From positions 31,747,426 through 31,811,425 of the forward strand of contig NC_071398.1 of assembly GCF_022682495.2 (NCBI RefSeq): DNA of 64,000 nt, in the 5' to 3' direction. This document shows, piece after piece, positions 54,801-64,000 of this stretch (positions are counted from its first letter, which is position 1; every line of letters starts with the position of its first letter). Source of the DNA: Desmodus rotundus (lineage: Eukaryota; Chordata; Mammalia; Chiroptera; Phyllostomidae). The notes below the pieces were generated by a model. The model ran no database searches, was not told where the DNA came from, and saw only the letters and a list, made by a program, of their open reading frames with translations. Both the position numbers and the translations under genes were made by a program.

Positions 54801-57800
54801 GAGTTAGCACCCATGGATGTCTTATTCACAAGTTCTCATCCTTCCCAGGCACCTTTGTGACCAAAGCCGAGGCCACAGACGCTGACGACCCAGAAACAGA
54901 CAATGCAGCCCTGCGGTACTCCATCCTGGAGCAGAGCAGCCCGCAGCTCTTCAGCATCGATGAGCACACGGGGGAGATACGCACGGTGCAAGTGGGTCTG
55001 GATCGCGAGGTGAGGCCACTGCTGCTCTGCTTTGAGAGCTGGCGACAGGGAAGCCAGAGTCACATTTGACCAATCTTTGCCCACCTTGCTGATGCTTGGG
55101 TGGACAGGGGCAGCTCATGTGGAGTTGGCCCTCTGACCCAGGCTTGCTCAGCCAGACTCTCCCTCCCCTCCAGTGGAGGGGGCCCAGTTGCTGCAAATGC
55201 CCATGGTGGCTCCCGGCTCTGGGCACCTGCCTGCCAGGTAGTTGTGGGGTTAGGTGGAGAGAGGCATGAATGGCTCTCAGTGCCGTGCCTGGCCCTGACA
55301 TAGCCTCAGTGTTTTTCCCGCCAAGAGCACCCATTGCCTATGAAGCAGTCGGGCTTGTCACCCCTTGTGCCCCACAGTGGCCCCTCATGCTCTGGAGCGA
55401 TGGCCTCCCTCTGTCAGGACTGCTGCTGCCCTCACTGCTGGGCTTCTGTGTCACATGTCCAGAAAGCCCTTCTAGGTTTCCCCACAGCCACCTGTGTGGC
55501 TCTGCCCAATCACTTACTGTGTTAGGTGAACTTCATCCACCCCCTTCTCTCTGCTATGGCAGGGACCCAGCTTGTCGGGGCCCCTTGGCATCCCGCATGC
55601 AGTTGGTGCTCTGTAGATGCTTGTCTGACTTGGTAACTGACTTCTTGCCCACTCCTAGGCTAGGGCAGAGTCTAGAGTTGAGAGCGGTGCCATCAGACCC
55701 TGAGAGGCCAGGCAGCACACATAGCCCCAGAGCTTGGGGCCAGGCAGGGTCTGGGGGTCTCTGCCAGCCACACGGCCCTCCTGCATGGGCTGAATCTGCA
55801 AGCGGCCTGCTCCTTGCCTGGCTCTGTGACCATCCTGTCCCCCAACCCCTGTTACCACCCCCAGGTGGTTGCCGTGTACAATCTGACCCTGCAAGTGGCA
55901 GACATGTCTGGAGATGGCCTGACCACCACCGCCTCCGCCATCATCACCCTCAAGGATGTCAATGACAACGCCCCTGGGTTCAGCAGGGAAGAGGTGCCAC
56001 CACTGCCCCACCCCACCAGCCCCCACTCTACAGCCCTTCCCTCCCAGGCCCAGTGGGGCCAGGGCTTTGTGGAGGGCATGAGGCTGGGTGCTTTGGATCA
56101 GGAGTCCTGCACAGGTAGTGTAGAGACCTGACTGGGGCAACAGAAGCTGCACCCATGAGCAGTAAATCGCCAGGAGGAGCCAGGAGAGGGACCATAGGAG
56201 AAGCAGCCCAGGATCCCTCTGTGTCTCCTCCAAGTCCATGTGCAGCTGAACCCATGGAGAGGGCTCGTGGGGCCCCTGGGGGGGGGGGGTTAGTGACTCT
56301 AGAAACAAACACACTTGGGAGGTCTCCAGTGGGTGGGCAGCTATTAGCCAGGAGGGGCAAAGGGAGGTGTCCCCACCCCTGATGACCCTGGCAGGTAACA
56401 GGGGTGGACTCCCACAGTTCTTCATGGAGGCCCCAGAGACCATGAGTGGCATCGACGTGGGACGGCTGGAGGTGGAAGACAAGGACCTGCCAGGTTCCCC
56501 AAACTGGGCGGCCAGGTTCACCATCCTGGAGGGCGACCCTGATGGGCATTTCGCTATCCGTACAGACCCCAAGACCAATGAAGGCGTGCTGTCCGTGGTG
56601 AAGGTGAATGGGGTGCACAGTGCCCCCAGCTGGGGTGCCTCTCCTCATGCCCTGGGACAGTGTTTGGATCCTTGGTAAACCCTGGTGCTGAAAGCTCAGA
56701 CCACGCTGCCCACAGGGCGACAGGGCCGCCCCACAAGCCTAGGTGTTTCTTACAGCATGCAGCCACTTTATGTGTGTGGTTGTGCATGAACGCAGATGGT
56801 ACCTGCGTCAGATATGAAACAGTAGGAAAGACATGCGTGCACACATATATATGTTCACATATGTAAAGACATAGATATATTTAGACATGAAAATACTTAT
56901 TGCAAGAAATCAACTCATACGACTGCAGGGGCTGGCTGGGCAATCTGAGATCTGTAGGGTGCACTGGCGCCTCAGAACTGGTGCTGCAGTCTCCGGCAGA
57001 ATCCCGCAGAATCCTGTCTTCCTCAGAGATCTCGGTTCCGCTCTCACAGACTTTCAGCTGTGGATGAGGCACACCCAGATGGTAGAAGCTAATTTAACCA
57101 CAGCTACCAACTGCCTTCTGGCAACACCCAGATGAGTGTTTGTGTGAGTCGCTGGGGAAGACTGCCCAGCCAAAGGACATAAAACTAACCACACAACACC
57201 CAACAAACTTGTTTTGAGTGATGATTGTCATTTATCATTTATACATTATTCTTTGTGCCTTTTTTGTCCTGCATTTTTATTTTTTCCAAGGCTGTAAAGG
57301 AAAAGCACAGTGGGGGCTCCAAGGACAGATCCAGGGGTGGCAGCACCACATAGAGACCTTCTCCCACCCGTACCTGCCTCCAGGTGCCCAAATGCGGGGG
57401 AGCCAGGGTCCTGAGCAAGCTCTCAGCTCTGCTTCCTCCCCACAGCCCCTCGACTATGAGAGTTGTGACCAGTATGACCTCAAAGTGGTGGTGCAGAACG
57501 AGGCACCCCTGCTAGCGGCTGCCCCGAGGGCGCAGAGGGACCAGGCCCGAGTCAGCGTCCAGGTGCAGGATGTCAATGAGGCTCCCGTGTTCCAGGAGAA
57601 CCCCCTGAGGACCAGCCTGGCTGAGGGAGCGGCCCCAGGAACTCCCGTGGCCACCTTCCTTGCCAGAGACCCAGACACACAGCATCTGCAGAGGCTCAGG
57701 TGCCCTCCGGGGGCCCTGGGGCTGAGGCAGAGGGAGCTGATAGCACCATTCCCCCATTTCCCTGCCAGGACCAGGAGCACAGCTGAGAGCACCCCAGCCT

Positions 57801-60800
57801 GTGTGCCCTGGGGGGTCCTGTCGGGACCTTGGTCCAAGGGTGGAGGGCTCATCTGCCTGTATGTGTCCCTGATGGTTCAGGGGGTCTCAGGTCCCATGAG
57901 TGCAAATATTGGTGTGATCTTGTTCCATGTGCAGGACTGGGCTCCGGTTGGCACATACTGACACCGCCACAGTCTATTCTGACCAGCCTGTGGGTGTCCA
58001 GCCCTGTCCATTCTGGCAAGCGTGTTCCCACGGGACTGGCCCTTGGGTTTCACCCCCAGCCCTGGCCCTGGGCGTCTGTGTCTGTCCCCATGGTGCCGTG
58101 CTGTGGGTTGAATCCTACCAGTGCAATGCTGTGTTGTGTCACTTGGTTGCCACAGAGCCCTCATCAGCTCACCTGCCTTTCTGAGCCTCAGTTTTCTGAT
58201 CTGTGGATTGGGATGGAAAAGACCTGAGGAAGGCCCCAAAGGCTCGCGTGCGCGCGTGTGTGTGTGTGTGGTGTATGTGTATGAGGGATGCATGTATGCA
58301 TGTCTGTACGTAACCACAGCTCTAGGAGGTCCCATGGGGCTCAGAGCCATTCTGTTCCCTTCCCCTGCCTCGGCTGACAGCTACTCCAAGGATTATGACC
58401 CGGAGGACTGGCTGCAAGTGGATGGAGCCACGGGCTGGGTCCAGACACAGCGTGTGCTCAGCCCGGCATCCCCCTTCCTCAAGGATGGCTGGTACAGGGC
58501 CATCATCCTGGCCCACGACGATGGTGAGCCTGGGCTCCACGTTTCTCTGGTCCAGACCGGGAGTCCCTGCCGCTGGCCCAGGGGCTGAGAGCCAGGCCCT
58601 CCACTGACCAGAGTTACAGGGTGAGTGGTGGGCTCTGGCAGGGTCAAGTGCCCACCAGGCCTCCTCTCTGCAGCCTCCCCACCCCGCACAGCCACCGGGA
58701 CCCTGTCCATTGAGATCCTGGAGGTCAATGACCATGCCCCTGAGCTGTCCCCACCATCTGGAAGCCTGTGCAGTGAGCCAGACCAGGGCTCTGGCCTTCT
58801 CCTGGGTGCCACAGATGAGGACCTGCCCCCCCATGGGGCCCCCTTCCACTTCCTGCTGAGCCCCAGGTTTCCAGAGCTGGAGCGGAACTGGAGCCTCAGC
58901 CAGATTAACAGTGAGCTCCACCCCTCCCCAACTGCGGGGGTGCAGACCTGGGACCTGGGGGACACTCAAGACACAGTCCTGCGGGTTCCCACTTCAGCAC
59001 ACCCTCAGGGGATGGGGGTGGGGATTAGTTATTACACTTAGTGGACAGATGGGCAAGAGGCCCAGCACCTCATGATCCCCATGGGGCACGGCGGGGGCAT
59101 GGCCAGCCCAGGAGGGCCCTGCTGACCTTGGCACCCTCCACAGTGAGCCACGCTCGCCTGCGGTTGCGGCACCAGGTCCGGGAAGGGCTGCACCACCTCA
59201 GCCTGCTGCTCCGGGACTCGGGGCAGCCACCCCAGCAGCATGAGCAGCCCCTGAACGTGACTGTGTGCCACTGTGGCCAGGACGGTGCCTGCCTACGGGG
59301 GGCTGCTGCGCTGAGGGCAAGGGGCACGGGCATCAGCCTGGGCGCCCTGGCCATCGTGCTGGCCAGTGTCATCCTGCTGCTCTGTGAGTGCCCCTGCCCT
59401 GAGACCCCTGCCCTCAGACCCTGGAGCCTTCGGACTCTCCCCACCACCGCCACAGCCCCATGCAGCCACGTCTAGCACCAACCGCACCTTGTCCTCCAAC
59501 CCAGTGCTCACCCTGCTGGTGGTCCTCCTCACTCGGTTCCGGCAGCCATCATGGGACAAGGGACTTCTACAGGGACTGCAGGACGACCTCAGGGACAACA
59601 TCCTCAACTACGACGAGCAAGGGGGTGGGGAGGAGGACCAGGTAAGGGCACTGGTGGGATTCTACCTCTAAAGGCAGAACCAGGTTGTGGTGGCTCAGAA
59701 TGTTAAACTGTGGGAAGGATCCCAGGGAGCCTTGGTTGTGAGCCTCCCTAGACCCTTTGCCCCTCCCCCAACCCACCGTGCCATCTCAGGAAGGTGCCTG
59801 GGAGGGAAACCCCGTTATCAATCCAGGCTTAAGTCCATACTCTTTGTCTGCAGGATGCCTATGACATCAGCCAGCTGTGCCACCCATCCAAGCTGGCAGC
59901 CCTGAGCACCCCTTTGGGACAGCCACCACTGCGCCGCGATGCCCCATTCAGCCGGGTGCGCCCCCCACCGTCCCGCACACTGCCCAGCGGCCCTGCGGAC
60001 ATGGCAGATTTCATCAATGATGTAGGTCCCCCAGGGGCAATGAAGAAAGGGGGCACACATGTGCATGCATGTACACATGTGTGCACACACACATATACCC
60101 ATGCATGCACACCACATATAAGTGCCTCTGTGTACCCCCACACATGTGCAGTCACAGGGAGTGGGCTCACTACTGGGGATCCTGGCTGAGCTTCTAGGAA
60201 GCTCCGGAGGCCCTGAGAGCTGAATGAGGCTGAGGGAACAGAGGGCTCTAGGCACTAAAGCCCCACAGGAAGAGGAGGCTGGTGGACCCCTGTACAGGAT
60301 CGCAGTGGACCTAGTTGAGCTGGGGTGGGTTGGAGCCTGCCTGCAGCATTGTCCACCAAGCACTGGCAGAGGAAACCTAATGACCCCCGCAGTAGAAGTG
60401 CAGCTGTCAGCTAAACCCAAGCATCCATCGTAGCTTCTCTGGACACAGCGTCAGTTACTTACTGAGGTCAACACAGGAGATGCCCAGGACATGAAAATCC
60501 AATTGAGTGGGCAAAGCGGGTAGCATGCAGGCACTTCTCAGTAGCGTGCTAGGCGCTAAGCCCACCCACATACTTGGTGCCCTGGCTTGAAGGCCCCTGA
60601 CAGATGCCTGGCAGGGGGCAGCCCAGGTGCAGATCCAGTTAAGAGGTGTGCAACCCTGCAGCTGCTGCCCACAGCAGCCGATGTGTGCATTGATGAGGTA
60701 ACAAGCACAGGTGGAGGCAACAGACCATTTGCCAAACCTCTAACAGACAGAACCAGTTGTTCTCCCATATGGGGTGTTAGGATGCCTCAGGCAGAACACA

Positions 60801-61242
60801 GTCTTCTGGGAGTGCTGGGCCCCAGGAAGAAAGGCCACCCAGAAGGAACCTGCTTTTCAAATCTGAACCCTGGGACTCGGACCCCCAGTGGTGCCCACAC
60901 ACTCAGGGCTGCTCCTTGAACCCATGGTAACCCTCAGACCTCCTCTGTCCCTTCCTGGTCCCATACCTTGGGTTTACTTCGCCTTGTGCTGCAGCTGGGC
61001 TGCATGTGCAAGGGTCCTGAACTCCTGGGCCTTCTCTGTAGGGCTTGGAGGCTGCAGACGGTGACCTCAGCGTCCCACCCTACGACACGGCTCTCATCTA
61101 TGACTATGAAGGGGACGGGTCCATGGCAGGGACACTGAGCTCCATCTTGTCCAGTCTGGACGATGAGGACCAAGACTACAGCTGCCTCCAGGGCTGGGGC
61201 CCTCGCTTTGCCCGTCTGGCTGACTTGTATGGCCCCCTCTGA
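39770..61242 (+). CDS. CDH15: CDH15, M-cadherin (cadherin-15), complete coding sequence
   Basis: The join is 39770-39811, 46799-46957, 47148-47303, 48402-48546, 54849-55009, 55865-55993, 56418-56603, 57446-57699, 58381-58523, 58674-58910, 59144-59383, 59505-59641, 59854-60021 and 61042-61242: 2358 nt, 785 residues. It is a calcium-dependent homophilic adhesion protein of the plasma membrane in myoblasts and satellite cells, linked to actin through catenins. Visible: a signal peptide (about 1-21); a short propeptide with furin site RVRR (42-45); mature start AW, where Trp47 is the strand-swap residue; five EC repeats with calcium motifs LDRE (110-113), DQNDN (144-148), DADD (178-181), DVNDN (252-256), DVNEAP (368-373) and EVNDHAP (475-481); glycosylation site NVT (575); a membrane segment (about 602-627); and a tail with the acidic, serine-rich catenin-binding region (720-785). 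All phases agree. The tail ends at LADLYGPL, shorter than human. Confidence 0.96.
42344..42455 (-). mobile_element. 5'-truncated L1 3' end (minus strand) with target duplication
   Basis: A 96-bp insertion (42352-42447) is flanked by TGGTTCTT copies (42344-42351 and 42448-42455). It contains a T-rich tail with (ta)n, then 'attacagttgtcccg' and a pyrimidine-rich end, typical in antisense of recent bat L1 3' termini. A shorter relative is at 51110-51158. Confidence 0.65.
44399..44540 (-). mobile_element. MIR SINE fragment (antisense)
   Basis: Antisense MIR phrases are present: 'ctttgtggccttgagcaaa', 'tcagcctctctgagcctc' and 'gtgaggtgattaacacc'. Confidence 0.65.
46799..46957 (+). CDS. CDH15: CDH15 coding exon 2 (propeptide, start of EC1)
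   Basis: 53 codons, phase 0 at both ends. It holds the propeptide, the proprotein-convertase site RVRR and the mature N terminus [19 protein letters not shown]. The tryptophan is the residue that docks into the partner cadherin. Confidence 0.95.
46958..47147 (+). other. CDH15: CDH15 intron 2
   Basis: 190 bp, gtaagg to cacgacag. No internal feature. Confidence 0.9.
47148..47303 (+). CDS. CDH15: CDH15 coding exon 3 (EC1)
   Basis: 52 codons, from [19 protein letters not shown] to [10 protein letters not shown]. It includes the calcium-binding LDRE motif of EC1 and the conserved [19 protein letters not shown] strand. The donor is gtaggg. Confidence 0.95.
47304..48401 (+). other. CDH15: CDH15 intron 3
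   Basis: 1.1 kb, gtaggg to tgcttgactag. No repeat was recognised. Confidence 0.85.
48402..48546 (+). CDS. CDH15: CDH15 coding exon 4 (EC1-EC2 linker)
   Basis: It encodes [20 protein letters not shown], then the linker [13 protein letters not shown], and ends one base into a glycine codon. DQNDN binds the inter-domain calcium ions. The acceptor ctag is preceded by a weak pyrimidine tract. Confidence 0.94.
48985..49178 (-). mobile_element. VES-like SINE (minus strand)
   Basis: The element 48993-49170 is flanked by CTTGTTGC duplications (48985-48992 and 49171-49178). Its tail is a 15-base T run, and one B-box-like segment (ggggatcaaac) is visible. It sits in an antisense L1 3' piece (about 48830-49250). 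Confidence 0.85.
49455..50180 (-). mobile_element. Antisense L1 3' fragment, split by the microsatellite
   Basis: Text on both sides of the microsatellite ('caggaaagttgccaagaatt' before, 'aatcaggaagttaatattga' and 'ccttttatagcaaaag' after) reads as one antisense L1 3' end. Boundaries are approximate. Confidence 0.55.
49571..49856. repeat. Polypyrimidine (ttcc)n microsatellite
   Basis: About 285 bp of almost pure C and T, mostly cttc and ctcc steps, lies within an L1 3' piece. Open frames through it on both strands are artefacts of the simple repeat. Confidence 0.95.
51100..51168 (-). mobile_element. Very short L1 3'-end insertion with target duplication
   Basis: A 49-bp insertion (51110-51158) contains 'ttgttgttcaattacagttg'. 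The 10-bp duplication TATCCTAATC flanks it (51100-51109 and 51159-51168). Confidence 0.65.
51445..51712 (-). mobile_element. VES-like SINE (minus strand), two B boxes
   Basis: The element 51462-51695 is flanked by a 17-bp duplication with one mismatch (51445-51461 and 51696-51712, AGAATTTCyTTCCTTTT). It has the 'tcacctgaggacat' left part and two B-box-like segments, as in the 21493 and 28263 copies. Confidence 0.88.
52544..52790 (+). mobile_element. VES-like SINE (plus strand), young copy
   Basis: The element 52561-52773 starts 'gccctggctggtgtggctca', carries A and B box regions of a tRNA-derived promoter ('gttcaattcccagtta'), a pyrimidine-rich body and an A-rich tail with aaataaatgaataaaa. 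A perfect 17-bp target duplication flanks it (52544-52560 and 52774-52790). The host is antisense L1. Confidence 0.93.
53137..53366 (-). mobile_element. VES-like SINE (minus strand)
   Basis: The element 53144-53359 has short TGGGATT duplications (53137-53143 and 53360-53366). It includes a (attg)n step near 53156-53178 and the head 'gggacacgctggtcagggc'. It is more diverged than the 52561 copy. Confidence 0.8.
53431..53687 (-). repeat. Inverted-repeat arm A: copy of intron 5 sequence inserted in L1
   Basis: Positions 53451-53674 are the reverse complement of 55192-55415: 224 bp, 7 mismatches, no gaps. The insertion (53444-53674) interrupts antisense L1 and is bounded by tcttccaacccac (53431-53443) and tcttccagaccac (53675-53687), a 13-bp duplication with two differences. 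There is no poly(A) or poly(T) tail. The first seven inserted bases (agagggt) repeat those at 53454-53460. Confidence 0.9.
53688..54330 (-). mobile_element. Antisense L1, continued, and a second old L1 3' piece
   Basis: After the insertion, L1 text resumes ('gcgatgttttgtagtttcca', 'caagtcttccacctcctta'), then gives way near 53820 to another diverged L1-like 3' end ('gatactttgagactgtgcga', 'ttttagcatccacttatgg'). Confidence 0.6.
54237..54283. repeat. (tatg/tacg) microsatellite
   Basis: Steps of tatgtacg, taagtatg and tacacatg, imperfect. Confidence 0.8.
54849..55009 (+). CDS. CDH15: CDH15 coding exon 5 (EC2)
   Basis: It completes G168 and encodes [20 protein letters not shown] through [20 protein letters not shown]. 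161 nt, so skipping it would shift the frame. It carries the EC2 DAD and LDRE calcium motifs. It lies inside the loop of the inverted repeat 53451-53674 / 55192-55415. Confidence 0.95.
55010..55864 (+). other. CDH15: CDH15 intron 5
   Basis: 855 bp, gtgagg to cacccccag. It contains arm B of the inverted repeat. Confidence 0.9.
55192..55415 (+). repeat. Inverted-repeat arm B in intron 5
   Basis: This is the partner of arm A in intron 4. It lies 182 bp after exon 5, flanked by ordinary intron text and without target duplications, so it is probably the source copy. Confidence 0.9.
55865..55993 (+). CDS. CDH15: CDH15 coding exon 6 (EC2-EC3 linker)
   Basis: 43 codons from [18 protein letters not shown] to [13 protein letters not shown], phase 0. 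The donor is gtgcca, a weak site, but the reading frame and the similarity to human (DEF|F in the next exon) fix this junction. Confidence 0.92.
55994..56417 (+). other. CDH15: CDH15 intron 6
   Basis: 424 bp, ending in cccacag. It holds a 12-base G run (56278-56289). Confidence 0.88.
56418..56603 (+). CDS. CDH15: CDH15 coding exon 7 (EC3)
   Basis: 62 codons, [20 protein letters not shown] through [13 protein letters not shown], phase 0. It includes the VEDKD calcium motif. The donor is gtgaat. Confidence 0.95.
56604..57445 (+). other. CDH15: CDH15 intron 7
   Basis: 842 bp. An AT-rich middle (about 56820-57290) may hold an old repeat, but I cannot name it. Confidence 0.85.
57446..57699 (+). 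CDS. CDH15: CDH15 coding exon 8 (EC3-EC4)
   Basis: 254 nt. It encodes [20 protein letters not shown], the linker [20 protein letters not shown], and [10 protein letters not shown], ending two bases into a serine codon (AG|C). The donor is gtgccc, weak like that of exon 6. Confidence 0.93.
57700..58380 (+). other. CDH15: CDH15 intron 8
   Basis: 681 bp, ending in ggctgacag. It contains an antisense MIR phrase (tgagcctcagttttctgatc, 58182-58201) and an alternating purine-pyrimidine tract (about 58241-58281). Confidence 0.88.
58241..58281. repeat. (cg/tg) alternating tract
   Basis: 'gcgtgcgcgcgtgtgtgtgt' and onward. Strictly alternating purine and pyrimidine favours Z-DNA (known property; formation here is inferred). 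Confidence 0.8.
58381..58523 (+). CDS. CDH15: CDH15 coding exon 9 (EC4)
   Basis: It encodes [19 protein letters not shown] through [12 protein letters not shown] and ends one base into alanine. The donor is gtgagc. Confidence 0.95.
58524..58673 (+). other. CDH15: CDH15 intron 9
   Basis: 150 bp, gtgagc to ctctctgcag. No internal feature. Confidence 0.9.
58674..58910 (+). CDS. CDH15: CDH15 coding exon 10 (EC4-EC5)
   Basis: It encodes [20 protein letters not shown], then the [13 protein letters not shown] segment of EC5 and NWSLSQIN, ending with A of a split ATG codon (human has Val here). NWS and N-M-S are possible glycosylation sites. Confidence 0.94.
58911..59143 (+). other. CDH15: CDH15 intron 10
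   Basis: 233 bp, gtgagc to ccctccacag. Confidence 0.9.
59144..59383 (+). CDS. CDH15: CDH15 coding exon 11 (EC5 end, membrane segment start)
   Basis: It encodes [20 protein letters not shown], the [14 protein letters not shown] cysteine-containing membrane-proximal part, and the first two thirds of the transmembrane helix ([17 protein letters not shown]). It ends after T of a leucine codon. Confidence 0.95.
59384..59504 (+). other. CDH15: CDH15 intron 11
   Basis: 121 bp, gtgagt to ccaacccag. No internal feature. Confidence 0.9.
59505..59641 (+). CDS. CDH15: CDH15 coding exon 12 (end of membrane segment, juxtamembrane tail)
   Basis: It encodes [19 protein letters not shown], then [20 protein letters not shown] and [21 protein letters not shown] is the classical cadherin juxtamembrane signature, the p120-catenin region. 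The donor is gtaagg. Confidence 0.95.
59642..59853 (+). other. CDH15: CDH15 intron 12
   Basis: 212 bp, gtaagg to tttgtctgcag. No internal feature. Confidence 0.9.
59854..60021 (+). CDS. CDH15: CDH15 coding exon 13 (cytoplasmic tail)
   Basis: 56 codons, from [19 protein letters not shown] to [10 protein letters not shown], phase 0. DAYDISQL and DFIND are classical cadherin tail motifs. The middle is proline-rich and less conserved. Confidence 0.95.
60022..61041 (+). other. CDH15: CDH15 intron 13
   Basis: 1.0 kb, gtaggt to cttctctgtag. A CA/TG-rich tract lies at about 60055-60150. The rest shows nothing I recognise. Confidence 0.88.
61042..61242 (+). CDS. CDH15: CDH15 coding exon 14 with stop (beta-catenin-binding region)
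   Basis: It encodes [20 protein letters not shown], then [18 protein letters not shown] and [16 protein letters not shown], followed by TGA at 61240-61242. YDYEG...SLSS-type serines and the WGPRF.KLA.LYG motif form the catenin-binding core. Human CDH15 continues about 30 residues further as I recall it. Confidence 0.95.
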   Translation, partial: GLEAADGDLSVPPYDTALIYDYEGDGSMAGTLSSILSSLDDEDQDYSCLQGWGPRFARLADLYGPL

Positions 61243-61720
61243 GGGCTGGAGCAAGGGTGGGATGCAATGGCCACTCAGAACAGGGAAGAGAGCTTTCTGC
61301 ACACACCCTGCTGAGGGCACAGCCACCTGGACAGAGAGGGTGAACACGCTTACCAGGATGGGCAGCCTGACCACAGGGACATGCCAACAGTTGGCTGTGT
61401 AGCTTGGAGGACCAGCTGACCTGTGTGGAGGTGGTTGCAGGGCACCTGGCCCCACACCCAGGGGGCTTTGGGCAGCCTGCTTCTCCCAGGGGAGTGTGGA
61501 GTCCCAGGGGCAGAGGCCAGAGCCTGTGGTGGGGCTGTGGGAAGGAGGTGCCCCTCCTGTTCCGAGGGCCCAACAGCACTGCTCTGAGTCGCCTGTGATA
61601 GGGGTCAGCCACCCTCATCCCAGCTCTGCCTCCCCCATGCAGATCTTATCCTTTGTGTGAAAGGACATAGCTCTCAACAAACGTGAATTAAAACTGTGCT
61701 GTCTCTCCAGTGCTGGGTCT
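61243..61720 (+). other. CDH15: CDH15 3' UTR (approximate end)
   Basis: It runs from the stop to shortly after the ATTAAA at 61687. GC-rich, no repeat recognised. Confidence 0.7.
61687..61692 (+). terminator. CDH15: CDH15 poly(A) signal (ATTAAA)
   Basis: ATTAAA lies 445 bases after the stop and is followed by a TG/T-rich stretch (ctgtgctgtctctccagtgc), which fits a downstream element. Confidence 0.75.
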
Positions 61721-61889
61721 GCACAATGACCTGCAGGGCCTTGCTCCACCCAGTCCTGCCAGAGTGGCAATAGTGGGCTGCCCCCCCCCATACAGTGGGA
61801 GGGACTGCAGGCACCCTGGCTTGGGGGAGCCTGGAGTGGGAAGCCCCCTCCAGCCCCAGGATGAGGTCTGAGGGAAGAACCATGGAGGA

Positions 61890-62066
61890 TGCCAAGTTCC
61901 ATGGACGCCTTTATTCTTCACACATGGTGGGGGGTCAGGGCCTCCAGGAACAAGGGGCCCTGCAGGGGACTCCCCCTTTACACTGACCCCACAGCTCCTC
62001 CCTGAGACCCCTCTGCCCACACTGACATGTGGCCATCTGAGGGGAGGTCTGTCTGTCCAGCCAGCG
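61890..62066 (-). other. SLC22A31: SLC22A31 3' UTR (approximate end)
   Basis: A short 3' UTR between the stop (62067-62069 complement) and the poly(A) signal. Confidence 0.7.
61910..61915 (-). terminator. SLC22A31: SLC22A31 poly(A) signal (AATAAA on minus strand)
   Basis: The plus strand TTTATT gives a canonical AATAAA on the minus strand, 152 bases after the SLC22A31 stop codon. Cleavage is expected near 61885-61900. Confidence 0.8.

Positions 62067-64000
<1,934 letters not shown>

Larger units (their letters stand above)
48547..54848 (+). other. CDH15: CDH15 intron 4, heavily invaded by repeats
   Basis: 6.3 kb containing nested antisense L1 pieces, four SINEs (48993, 51462, 52561 and 53144), a polypyrimidine microsatellite (49571-49856), a mini L1 end (51110-51158), and a copied segment of intron 5 in inverted orientation (53444-53674). 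About 50300-50900 and 54330-54840 are GC-rich and look like the original intron. Confidence 0.85.

Noticed and set aside
55655..56578. 307-codon minus-strand open frame opposite CDH15 exons 6-7
   Set aside because: It is antisense to well-supported exons in GC-rich DNA and has no recognisable domain, so it is a shadow frame.
57218..57961. 247-codon plus-strand frame through CDH15 exon 8
   Set aside because: Only 57446-57699 is coding. The frame happens to stay open into both neighbouring introns, whose translations do not match cadherin.

Overview
This is nuclear DNA from a mammal, most likely a microbat. It contains seven copies of a bat-type tRNA-derived SINE (VES-like, with the typical 'ccctggctggtgtggctca' head), many antisense L1 fragments, MIR pieces, and a small mariner-like element with TA target sites. 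Genes are split into short exons with GT-AG introns and lie in GC-rich sequence. The gene order, ACSF3 (+), CDH15 (+), SLC22A31 (-), matches the conserved block I know from human 16q24.3. The species was not determined.

Layout. 1-18145 is the 3' part of ACSF3: 12.5 kb of intron, then the last three coding exons (12560-12694, 13450-13561, 17998-18145), which encode the C-terminal 130 residues of the mitochondrial malonyl-/methylmalonyl-CoA synthetase. 18146-39275 is intergenic. It holds an AT-rich block of old antisense L1 (about 26.3-30.5 kb) with SINEs and the mariner-like element, plus several AT-rich islands dense in homeodomain-type motifs that may be conserved regulatory elements. 39276-39769 is the CpG-rich CDH15 promoter, largely a degenerate 36-45 bp minisatellite. 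39770-61242 is complete CDH15 (M-cadherin): 14 coding exons whose junction phases all agree, 785 residues. 62067-64000 (minus strand) is the 3' half of SLC22A31, an SLC22/MFS transporter: five exons, 270 residues, cut by the window end. The poly(A) signals of CDH15 and SLC22A31 lie about 220 bp apart, tail to tail.

Main observations. (1) The CDH15 promoter minisatellite carries five perfect PBX-PREP/MEIS decamers (TGAnTGACAG, on the minus strand). Most copies have an E-box (CACTTG or CACGTG) 0-2 bp away, an arrangement resembling the MyoD-PBX/MEIS logic of the myogenin promoter, here at a muscle cadherin gene. (2) A 224-bp inverted duplication (7 mismatches, no gaps) flanks CDH15 exon 5, so the pre-mRNA could form a long hairpin that loops out this frame-breaking exon. 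The intron 4 arm looks like a copy of intron 5 sequence inserted into an L1, bounded by an imperfect 13-bp target duplication.

No tRNA, rRNA or CRISPR features were found. Most long open frames in the GC-rich parts are non-coding shadows. Repeat family names come from recognition by eye, not from a library search.
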